Origin: Rhodovulum sp.
Lineage (GTDB): Bacteria; Pseudomonadota; Alphaproteobacteria; Rhodobacterales; Rhodobacteraceae
Assembly: GCA_020637615.1 (NCBI GenBank)
Contig: JACKKC010000054.1
Coordinates: 1 to 8,174 of the forward strand
DNA length: 8,174 bases
Reading direction: 5' to 3'
In this document: one piece after another, positions 1 through 5,961 of the stretch
Layout: each line of letters starts with the position of its first letter
Numbering within the stretch: the first letter of the stretch is position 1
Position numbers and translations under genes: made by a program
The notes under the pieces: generated by a model
Databases searched by the model: none
What the model saw: only the letters and a program-made list of their open reading frames with translations
What the model was told of the DNA's origin: nothing

Positions 1-317
1 TCGGGATGCGGCAGGCTCAGGAAGCGTCGCGCCTCGTCAGCGACTTCCTTGAAGTCGGCGAGACCGCATGCCTCACGGATAACATCGAGCAGGTCGCCAT
101 GTTCGCCCGTGGCTGCGTCGGTCCATTTGCCCGCCGCGCCCCTGCCGGACTCCGGTCCATTGAGCCGCACGAACATCGAGCGGCCCGGCGTGTTGCGCGC
201 ATCGCCGACCAGCCAGTAGCGGCCCTGCCGGACGCCGGATGACAGATAGTGTCGGCACACCGCCTCGGCCTGCCGGCCGAGACGGGCTGCCAGATCGGAA
301 GCGTCGTGACGGGTCAT
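1..317 (-). CDS. DUF7146/toprim-type (primase-like) protein, N-terminal part only
   Basis: This is the first 105 residues of a gene that continues beyond the left edge, so no stop is visible. The ATG at 317-315 overlaps the stop of the upstream helicase gene by one base (TGATG). It has a good ribosome site, GGAGG, 7 nt upstream (325-329), so translational coupling is likely. Visible features are QAEAVCRHYL (residues 16-25), QGRYWLVGD (31-39), TPGRSMFVRL (43-52) and GAAGKWTDAATGEHGDLLDVI (around 60-80). From memory this pattern matches the N-terminal domain (DUF7146-like) of toprim-containing proteins on alphaproteobacterial plasmids and integrative elements. These are thought to be primase- or helicase-like replication proteins. 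The toprim domain itself would lie outside the window, so the catalytic assignment is inference. The family is fairly secure; the biochemical role is not. Confidence 0.8.
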   Translation of the reverse strand, partial: MTRHDASDLAARLGRQAEAVCRHYLSSGVRQGRYWLVGDARNTPGRSMFVRLNGPESGRGAAGKWTDAATGEHGDLLDVIREACGLADFKEVADEARRFLSLPHP

Positions 318-3300
318 CACGCGGCCTCCCGTTCGCTGACGCGCTCGATGGGATAGCGCTCCAGCATCTTGGCGAGGACGGCCGCGCCCTGTGCATCGGT
401 CGGCACGAACATGCGCAGCTTCCACGAGATGATCTCGTGGAACAGGCCGTAGGCGCGGAGCCTGTCGCGCATGGTGTCGGTGAAACCCGACAGCTCGATA
501 CGATGGGCTCCCATCACGCGTGCGCGGCGAAGCTGGAGGCCTTCGGCGAGGTCGAGCACGACGCCGCCGTCGAGCAGAGCCGCGAAAGCATCGGCGGGGG
601 CGAGCGTGGCGCCGCCGGTCGCGAGCGCGCCCGCGGCCCAGGCCGGCGAGACCCGGCGACCGATGATGCGTTCGCCCTCATCGGTCTGAAGCCGGTAGAC
701 CCGCGTCGACTCGTTCGGCAGGCGCTTCCAGATCGGCAGTAACAGACCAGCGACGATATGGATCGTCGAGTCGGAGAACTCCGGAACCTGCGCGACCTCC
801 CGAGTCCAGGCGGCGGCGAAGGCGTTGCGATCGACCTCCTGCCAGTGACTCTCCGCCATCATCTTGAGCGAGGCGTGATGGTGCTCCATCGGACGGATGA
901 GCCGCACGCGGCGCTCGATCTCGCCATCATCGAGCATGATGCTCGGCGCGGGCACGCGCAGCGCCGCGCGGCCTGAGCGCTCGTTGACCAGCAGCGCCGT
1001 ACGCGGATCGGAGAGGTGATCGAACGCCTGGTCGACCGTCAGCGGCCGGTTGCGCTCGCGCTGCGCTATGGTGAGCAGCCGCGTTTCCGCCCCCGTGGCG
1101 GGATGGGTGTAGATCGCGCGCCGGTTGCTGACGACGAAACTCTCGGCCTTCAGCGTCTCCAGTCCGACGTCATAGGTCCCGCTGGCGATCGCGCCCTCGA
1201 TCTTGGCATTGAGGAGCTGCTCGAACGCAGTGAACAGAACGCCTTGCAGGTCGATCGTGAGCGCCAGCAGGCGATTAAGGAAGGTCGTGATCGGCGGCAA
1301 CTCGTCCCTGATGCCGCCCTCATCCATCAGGCTGAGACCGGTCGCGCTTTCGAAGGTCTGGAGCGGGCTGCCTTCGACCTTTCCCCGGACGATGAGCATG
1401 TAGAGCTGTCGCAGTGCGTCCCGCGCATAGTGCGATTCCAGATTGTCCTCGGGCCGGAACAGGCCCTGGCCGCCGGTCTGTCGTTGGCCGCGTGTGATCG
1501 CGCCGAGCGTGTCAAGCCGGCGCGCGATCGTGCTCAGGAAGCGCTTCTCGGCCTTCACGTCAGTGGCGATCGGCCGGAACAGAGGCGGCTGCGCCTGGTT
1601 GGTCCGGTTGGTGCGGCCGAGTCCCTGGATGGCGGCGTCGGCCTTCCAGCCCGGCTCGAGCAGATAGTGTACACGCAGGCGCTGGTTTTTCGCCGTCAGC
1701 TCGGCGTGGTAGCTGCGCCCGGTTCCACCTGCATCGCTGAACACGAGGATGCGCTTGACGTCATCCATGAAGGCGGCGGCCTCGGCGAGGTTGGCGGAGC
1801 CGGCGCGGTTCTCGACCATGAGCCGGTCGCCCTTGCGGATGACGCGGCGCGAGCGCCCGGTCACTTCCGCTACCGTCTCCGTGCCGAAGCACTGGACGAT
1901 CTGATCGAGCGCGCCCGGCACGGGCGGCAGGCTTGCCAGCTTCTCGATCAGCCGGTCGCGCCGGGCGACGGCTTCGCGGCTCTCGACCGGCTGGCCGTCG
2001 CGATAGACGGGCCGCGAGGAGAGATTGCCCTCGGAATCGGTGAAAGGCTCATAGAGCTGCACCGGGAAGGAGTTCTGGAGGTAGGACAGCACATATTCGC
2101 GCGGCGTGATGTCGACTCGCACGTCGTTCCATTCCTCTGTCGGTATTTCCGCGAGGCGCCGTTCCATCAGCGCCTCTCCCGTCGACACGATCTGCACGAC
2201 GGCCGCATGCCCTTCATCGAGATCGCGCTCGATCGAGCGAATGAGGGTCGGCGTCTTCATCGAGGTGAGCAGGTGTCCGAAGAAGCGCTGCTTGGTGCTC
2301 TCGAAAGCCGAACGCGCCGCCGACTTTGCCTGCCGGTTCAGCGTGCCAGTCTCGCCGGTGATGTTCGCCGCCTGCATGGCGGCGTCGAGATTGTTGTGAA
2401 TGATCGCGAAGCCGCCGGCATAGGCGTCATAGATGCGCCTCTGCTCGTCGGACAGCCGATGCTCGACCAGCTCGTATTCCACGCCGTCATACGAGAGCGA
2501 GCGTGCCGTGTAGAGGCCGAGCGCGCGGAGATCGCGGGCGAGCACCTCCATCGCCGCCACGCCGCCGGCCTCGATCGCCTCCACGAACTCCGCCCGGGTG
2601 GCGAACGGGAAATCCTCGCCGCCCCACAGGCCGAGCCGCTGCGCATAGGCGAGATTGTGGACCGTGGTGGCGCCGGTCGCCGAGACGTAGAGGACGCGGG
2701 CATTCGGCAGCGCATGCTGGAGCCGCAGTCCCGCGCGCCCCTGTTGCGACGGAGCGACATCGCCGCGTTCTCCCTTGCCGCCGGCGGCGTTCTGCATGGC
2801 GTGGCTCTCGTCGAAAATGATCACTCCGTCGAAGTCGGAGCCCAACCAATCGACGATCTGCCGGACGCGCGAAACCTTCTCGCCGCGCTCGTCGGACCGT
2901 AGCGTGGCGTAGGTGGTGAATAGGACGCCTTCCCGCAGCGTGATCGGGCGCCCTTGCGGGAAGCGCGACAGGGGCGTCACGAGCAGACGTTCCATGCCGA
3001 GCGCCGACCAGTCGCGCTGCGCGTCCTCGATCAGCTTGTCGGACTTGGAGATCCAGACCGCCTTGCGGCGTCCGCGCAGCCAGTTGTCGAGGATGATGGC
3101 GGCGGACTGGCGGCCCTTGCCGGCGCCCGTGCCGTCGCCCAGCATGAAGCCGCGGCGGAAACGGATGGCGGCCTCCGCATCGTCAGGCGCCGCCGTGACG
3201 AGATCGAAGGTCGCATCGACCGTCCACGCGCCGGCGAGATAGTCGGAATGCGCTTCGCCCGCATAGATGACGGTTTCGAGCTGAGCGTCGGACAATACGC

Positions 3301-4651
3301 CCTCGGTGACGAGGTAAGCCGGCAGGCGGGGGCGATAGCTCGGCCTGGGTGGCGCGACCGAGGCCATGGCAGCCGACTGCACGAGCCTGGTGGGATGGAG
3401 CTGGGCGCCGGGAATACGGATCGTCTGAAGCCTGTACTCCTCATAGATGGCGTCGGTCAGGCGCGTGCCATCGGTCGGCGCCCAGTCGACGGTCTCATAG
3501 GTGAGGTCGACGGCTTCGGGCTCGGCCAGGGCGGATTTCGCAGGCGTAGCAGGGCCGATGCGCGTGATGGTGCCGCGCACGACCTTCGGCAAGCGCGCGG
3601 GCGCGCTCGGCGCGGCCAACGCGGCGGCCGTGGGGAGCCGGGGCGGAACATGCGTCGCGATCCAGCCTATGAGCGTTCCGACATCGGGCGCGAGTCCCGG
3701 TGATGCCGGGAACGCGGCGGGATCGGCGGCGGGTGCCTTGTCGATGACGGTGAGGCGCGTTTCGATGGTCGTGCCGTGCCTGGCATAGACCGAGCCGTCG
3801 ATCGCCGCGGTGAACACCAGCCGGCCGCGTTCCTGCAGACGGACGAACGGGTCGCGCCAGGCCGGACTCTCCGGCCCGAAATTCGCGCCCGTGATCGCGA
3901 CCAGCCGCCCGCCATCGGCGAGCCGGGCGAGCGCCGAGGCGATATGGCGACAGGCGGCATCGGTCATGCGGCCCGAGACGTTCGCCATCGCCGAGAAGGG
4001 CGGGTTCATCAGCACGACGCTCGGGACCGCGGCGGGATCGAGATGATCGTCGATCTGCGCGGCGTCGAAGCGCGTGACCGGCACGGCCGGAAAGAGAGCG
4101 GCGAGGATGTCGGAGCGTGTCCCAGCCAGCTCGTTGAGCACGAGCGAGCTGCCGACGATCTCGGCCAGGATGGCGAGAAGGCCGGTCCCGGCGGAGGGCT
4201 CGAGCACGCGGTCTGCTGGCGTGAGCGCGGCGGCGGTCAACGTCGCCAGACCCAGGGGGATCGGCGTCGAGAATTGCTGGAAGGCCTCGCTCTCGGCGGA
4301 ACGGCGTCTATGGGTCGGAAGCAGCGCTGCGACCCTGGCCAGCAGCGGCAGCGCGGCGGCCGAAGACCCGGCTTTGCGGAAAAGCGCCTTTCCGTATTTG
4401 CGCAGGAAGAGGACGGTCGCCGCCTCGCAGGCGTCGTAGGCCGTTTTCCAGTCCCATGCGCCCGACGCATCCGATGCGCCGAAGGCCGATTCCATGGCCG
4501 AGCGGAGGATCGCGGCGTCGACGCGCTGGCCGCGTTCGAGACACGGTAGGATCTGGCGGGCGACCGCGATGATGGCGGCGGCCGTGTCGGTGGCGGGAGC
4601 GGGAGCGATCGGCGCGGCCGGCGTCGCCGCGCGTTGAAAAGCACCATGCAT
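317..4651 (-). CDS. Methyltransferase–strawberry-notch SF2 helicase fusion protein
   Basis: This 1444-residue protein joins two DNA-acting modules. The N-terminal part (about 120-305) looks like an S-adenosylmethionine-dependent adenine methylase, with motif I EPSAGTG (151-157) and catalytic motif IV NPPF (216-219). After a proline/alanine-rich linker, residues about 440-1050 form a strawberry-notch-type helicase. Its signatures are Walker A GDGTGAGKGR (505-514), Walker B DESH (614-617), motif III SAT (657-659), FSDAGGTGRS (971-980) and the arginine-finger motif QGLGRTNRTNQ (1009-1019). The remaining 400 residues are unassigned, and no nuclease motif was seen. The start is ATG 4651, because GAGG lies 8 nt upstream; the same frame extends to a TTG at 4720, inside a structured leader. 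The gene leads its own unit and overlaps the next gene by one base. The architecture recalls P1 DarB-like antirestriction proteins and 'polyvalent' proteins of conjugative elements. That role is inferred; the domains are clear. Confidence 0.9.
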   Translation of the reverse strand: MHGAFQRAATPAAPIAPAPATDTAAAIIAVARQILPCLERGQRVDAAILRSAMESAFGASDASGAWDWKTAYDACEAATVLFLRKYGKALFRKAGSSAAALPLLARVAALLPTHRRRSAESEAFQQFSTPIPLGLATLTAAALTPADRVLEPSAGTGLLAILAEIVGSSLVLNELAGTRSDILAALFPAVPVTRFDAAQIDDHLDPAAVPSVVLMNPPFSAMANVSGRMTDAACRHIASALARLADGGRLVAITGANFGPESPAWRDPFVRLQERGRLVFTAAIDGSVYARHGTTIETRLTVIDKAPAADPAAFPASPGLAPDVGTLIGWIATHVPPRLPTAAALAAPSAPARLPKVVRGTITRIGPATPAKSALAEPEAVDLTYETVDWAPTDGTRLTDAIYEEYRLQTIRIPGAQLHPTRLVQSAAMASVAPPRPSYRPRLPAYLVTEGVLSDAQLETVIYAGEAHSDYLAGAWTVDATFDLVTAAPDDAEAAIRFRRGFMLGDGTGAGKGRQSAAIILDNWLRGRRKAVWISKSDKLIEDAQRDWSALGMERLLVTPLSRFPQGRPITLREGVLFTTYATLRSDERGEKVSRVRQIVDWLGSDFDGVIIFDESHAMQNAAGGKGERGDVAPSQQGRAGLRLQHALPNARVLYVSATGATTVHNLAYAQRLGLWGGEDFPFATRAEFVEAIEAGGVAAMEVLARDLRALGLYTARSLSYDGVEYELVEHRLSDEQRRIYDAYAGGFAIIHNNLDAAMQAANITGETGTLNRQAKSAARSAFESTKQRFFGHLLTSMKTPTLIRSIERDLDEGHAAVVQIVSTGEALMERRLAEIPTEEWNDVRVDITPREYVLSYLQNSFPVQLYEPFTDSEGNLSSRPVYRDGQPVESREAVARRDRLIEKLASLPPVPGALDQIVQCFGTETVAEVTGRSRRVIRKGDRLMVENRAGSANLAEAAAFMDDVKRILVFSDAGGTGRSYHAELTAKNQRLRVHYLLEPGWKADAAIQGLGRTNRTNQAQPPLFRPIATDVKAEKRFLSTIARRLDTLGAITRGQRQTGGQGLFRPEDNLESHYARDALRQLYMLIVRGKVEGSPLQTFESATGLSLMDEGGIRDELPPITTFLNRLLALTIDLQGVLFTAFEQLLNAKIEGAIASGTYDVGLETLKAESFVVSNRRAIYTHPATGAETRLLTIAQRERNRPLTVDQAFDHLSDPRTALLVNERSGRAALRVPAPSIMLDDGEIERRVRLIRPMEHHHASLKMMAESHWQEVDRNAFAAAWTREVAQVPEFSDSTIHIVAGLLLPIWKRLPNESTRVYRLQTDEGERIIGRRVSPAWAAGALATGGATLAPADAFAALLDGGVVLDLAEGLQLRRARVMGAHRIELSGFTDTMRDRLRAYGLFHEIISWKLRMFVPTDAQGAAVLAKMLERYPIERVSEREAA

Positions 4652-4652
4652 G

Positions 4653-4663
4653 GAGGTGACCTC
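4653..4663 (-). promoter_or_regulatory. Ribosome binding site inside an 11-nt inverted repeat
   Basis: On the coding strand the sequence before the helicase ATG (4651) reads GAGGTCACCTCC. GAGG at 4663-4660 is a good Shine-Dalgarno match with 8-nt spacing, and it supports ATG 4651 as the start over the upstream TTG at 4720. GAGGT and ACCTC are perfect complements around one central base. The site is therefore a symmetrical DNA element, and the RBS could pair with its own spacer or bind a dimeric protein. The symmetry may be chance, since a Shine-Dalgarno followed by its complement needs only five matching bases. Confidence 0.55.
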
Positions 4664-4676
4664 GGGAGAGCGGGAA

Positions 4677-4727
4677 CGCGACGAGCCCGCCGGCGCTCTC
4701 TCTGGACCGCTCGGGCTCAAACCCGTC
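4677..4727 (-). promoter_or_regulatory. Structured leader upstream of the methylase-helicase gene (shared motif, copy 2)
   Basis: Reading the minus strand, GACGGGTTTGAGCCCGAG (4727-4710) is followed by a loop containing CAGAGAGAGCG (4704-4694). The closing arm CGGGCTC comes next (4689-4683), then GTCGCG (4682-4677). GAGCCCG (4718-4712) pairs perfectly with CGGGCTC (7 bp, 22-nt loop). The order of blocks and much of the sequence match the leader before the parB-like gene, at 16 of 18 positions in the 5' block. The element ends 25 nt before the start codon. It could be a 5'-UTR RNA structure or a DNA operator; nothing in the sequence decides between them. No convincing -35/-10 pair was seen in the 120 nt upstream of the gene. 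Confidence 0.55.
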
Positions 4728-4772
4728 CCGGCCCGTCTCTTCCTCTCGGGGGCGAGCGCTGACCCACATGAA

Positions 4773-4804
4773 ACAAGCGCCCCGCCGTGGGGCGGGGCGC
4801 TTGT
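4773..4804 (-). terminator. Intrinsic terminator-like hairpin ending the parB-led unit
   Basis: A perfect 14-bp GC-rich inverted repeat (arms 4773-4786 and 4791-4804, loop 4787-4790) starts 5 nt after the TGA of the 214-residue gene. On the minus strand the stem is followed by TTCATG after its terminal TTGT, so the U-tract is short. On the plus strand no T-run follows, which favours minus-strand termination. Position and stem strength make it the probable end of the parB–138–214 unit, insulating it from the helicase unit whose leader starts about 45 nt downstream. Confidence 0.8.
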
Positions 4805-4809
4805 CCAGA

Positions 4810-5454
4810 TCAGCCAAACCGGCGGCCGGTTTCCGTGAAGGTGTAGTCGTTGGCGACGATCGCCTCGTCGATGGCCTCGTCCGAGGTCAGGTGGTCGTAT
4901 TCCCGTTCGAGTTGGCGATAGAGCCAGCGGGCGAGATCGCGCAGCGCTTCGACGACGCCATCTTCGGCGTCGGCGGTCATGTCCTGCCAGGCGGGGCTGT
5001 CGCGTTCGACGGAAATCGCCATGCAGTACTCGTGGTAGTACCGGCCGCGGTGGGTGACGGCGGCGCGGAGCTGGTAGAAGTTGCGGCGCTGGATCGCCTG
5101 CAGAGCATCAGCGATGCGTTGAAGCTCGTGGTCCTTCGGCGCATAGGCGCGCATTCGGCGCGGCGCGGCCTTCGCGTGACCGTAGCGGCCTTCGAAGCAG
5201 GCCCCGTCACCCTGGCTCCAGAAGCCAGAGAACCAGATGCAAGGTTTCGGGCGGGTGCGGCCGCCATGGAGGCGAACCGTTCGCGTTTCGAGGGTGACGC
5301 CGAGGATCTCGCAGATGCGCTCGAAGTCGTCATAGACGAACTCGAACCAGTCGTGGTCGAAGCCGCCCTCGCGATACCAGGCCCGGGCCTTTTCCTTCGC
5401 CTCCTCGGAGAGCTCGTCGAGGCGGTAGACGGTGGTTTCGATGATCTCAGGCAT
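4810..5454 (-). CDS. Conserved hypothetical protein, 214 residues (family sometimes labelled antitoxin)
   Basis: I start this at ATG 5454 (MPEIIETTVYRLDELSEEAK). The frame is open further to 5709, but that extension is serine/arginine/proline-rich shadow of the upstream gene. GGAGG lies 8 nt before ATG 5454. The start overlaps the end of the 138-residue gene by 8 nt (ATGCCTGA), a layout that suggests coupled translation. The protein is soluble and acidic, with no signal peptide or membrane segment. It has a short helical opening (YRLDELSEEAKEKARAWYR, 10-28), an aromatic/glycine segment CIWFSGFWSQGDGACFEG (72-89), and a helix-rich end (RDLARWLYRQLEREYDHL, 172-189). I recall relatives on alphaproteobacterial mobile elements and a similar opening in phage proteins. 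Some are annotated 'antitoxin of toxin-antitoxin stability system', but I see no toxin or DNA-binding motif to support that. Function unknown; it is a real gene. Confidence 0.85.
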   Translation of the reverse strand: MPEIIETTVYRLDELSEEAKEKARAWYREGGFDHDWFEFVYDDFERICEILGVTLETRTVRLHGGRTRPKPCIWFSGFWSQGDGACFEGRYGHAKAAPRRMRAYAPKDHELQRIADALQAIQRRNFYQLRAAVTHRGRYYHEYCMAISVERDSPAWQDMTADAEDGVVEALRDLARWLYRQLEREYDHLTSDEAIDEAIVANDYTFTETGRRFG

Positions 5455-5863
5455 CGGGCTCGCCTCCCGCCAGCACTTCGGCGAGCCAGCCGTCGGTGTA
5501 GATCCAGGCGATCGTCTCCCCCGTGGCGAGGTCGAGCGCATGGGCGCCGCCGCCGAAGCCGTCGAGACGCGGCCGCGAGCAGGTGTTGGCGTACTGGAAT
5601 CCCCAGAGGCCCTTGAGCCCGAACTGCGCGGCGCAGCGTTTGACGAACTGGAGCAGGCGTTCCGGATCGCCGGTGACGTCATCGCGCATCCAGAGCTGGG
5701 TGCCGCCATGTTCGGGCTGGATTGAGAGGAGAAAACCTTCGGAAGGTGGTTCCTCCGATGCGCCTTCCTCTGAGAGTTCGTTGTAGAGATCGAGCGCGCG
5801 GGCGGCGTTCTCGGGGGTGCCTACGTCGAGCAGGCAGGAAAAGTGTGTGAAATAGTCGGCCAT
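5447..5863 (-). CDS. Conserved hypothetical protein, 138 residues
   Basis: This is a small soluble protein with no recognised domain. It starts at ATG 5863, with GGAG 6 nt upstream, and ends inside the start region of the 214-residue gene (8-nt overlap). Visible features are an opening MADYFTHFSCLLDVGTPENA, an acidic stretch NELSEEGASEEPPSEG (28-43), a segment with WMRDDVTGDP (58-67), and a glycine/aromatic end with NTCSRPRLDGFGGGAH (93-108) and ETIAWIYTDGWLAEVLAGG (116-134). There are three cysteines (10, 77, 95) but no obvious metal-binding arrangement, signal peptide or membrane segment. I recall similar unnamed proteins near large ParB genes on alphaproteobacterial elements, but assign no function. 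The overlap suggests it works together with, or in a fixed ratio to, the 214-residue protein. The two hairpins upstream could lower its expression relative to parB. Confidence 0.85.
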   Translation of the reverse strand: MADYFTHFSCLLDVGTPENAARALDLYNELSEEGASEEPPSEGFLLSIQPEHGGTQLWMRDDVTGDPERLLQFVKRCAAQFGLKGLWGFQYANTCSRPRLDGFGGGAHALDLATGETIAWIYTDGWLAEVLAGGEPDA

Positions 5864-5884
5864 GTCGGTCTCCGAAAAATGCGA

Positions 5885-5906
5885 AACCCGGCGCGATGGC
5901 CGGGTT
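5885..5906 (-). terminator. Hairpin with short T-run between parB-like gene and 138-residue gene
   Basis: On the minus strand AACCCGGC (5906-5899) pairs perfectly with GCCGGGTT (5892-5885) across a 6-nt loop. It is followed by TCGCATTTTT, the T-run being at 5879-5875. The element lies 22 nt before the ATG of the 138-residue gene. It looks like a weak intrinsic terminator or attenuator after parB. Because the next two genes continue on the same strand with no obvious promoter in between, partial read-through is my preferred reading. Confidence 0.55.
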
Positions 5907-5928
5907 GAGGGGGATCGATGCGAAGAGT

Positions 5929-5952
5929 GCGGGACAGCCGGAGCTGCCCCGC
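5929..5952 (-). other. Second intergenic hairpin directly after the parB-like gene
   Basis: GCGGGGCAG (5952-5944) and CTGTCCCGC (5937-5929) on the minus strand form a 9-bp stem with one G·U pair and a 6-nt loop, starting 9 nt after the parB stop codon. No T-run follows, so on its own it is not a classic intrinsic terminator. It may protect the 3' end of the parB message or act with the following hairpin. Both stems are followed within a few bases by TTCGCAT. Confidence 0.45.
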
Positions 5953-5961
5953 GTAAGTGCG

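Noticed and set aside
1016..2902. A 628-residue open frame on the plus strand
   Set aside because: It is antisense to the helicase domain, whose motifs are intact on the minus strand. Its product is arginine/alanine-rich with no recognisable motif, as expected for shadow frames in high-GC DNA.
2954..4549. Further plus-strand open frames of 249 and 257 residues
   Set aside because: They lie wholly opposite the methylase-helicase gene and have low-complexity, charge-skewed products without domain signatures.
317..4651. Calling the fusion a type ISP restriction enzyme
   Set aside because: The domain order is reversed and no nuclease motif was seen.
4652..4720. N-terminal extension of the helicase fusion to a TTG at 4720
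   Set aside because: It would translate the structured leader, adds a Ser/Arg/Pro-rich stretch and has no better ribosome site than ATG 4651 with GAGG 8 nt upstream.
4768..5616. A 282-residue plus-strand open frame beginning in the terminator hairpin
   Set aside because: Its start lies in the terminator-like stem and the rest is antisense to the two small genes. It ends in arginine/serine-rich low-complexity sequence.
5455..5709. 85-residue N-terminal extension of the 214-residue protein
   Set aside because: It overlaps the 138-residue gene in another frame and is low complexity. ATG 5454 has GGAGG and starts the recognisable sequence.
4810..5863. Calling the small gene pair a toxin–antitoxin system
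   Set aside because: The label exists for relatives of the 214-residue protein, but no toxin fold, DNA-binding motif or typical size pattern is visible here.
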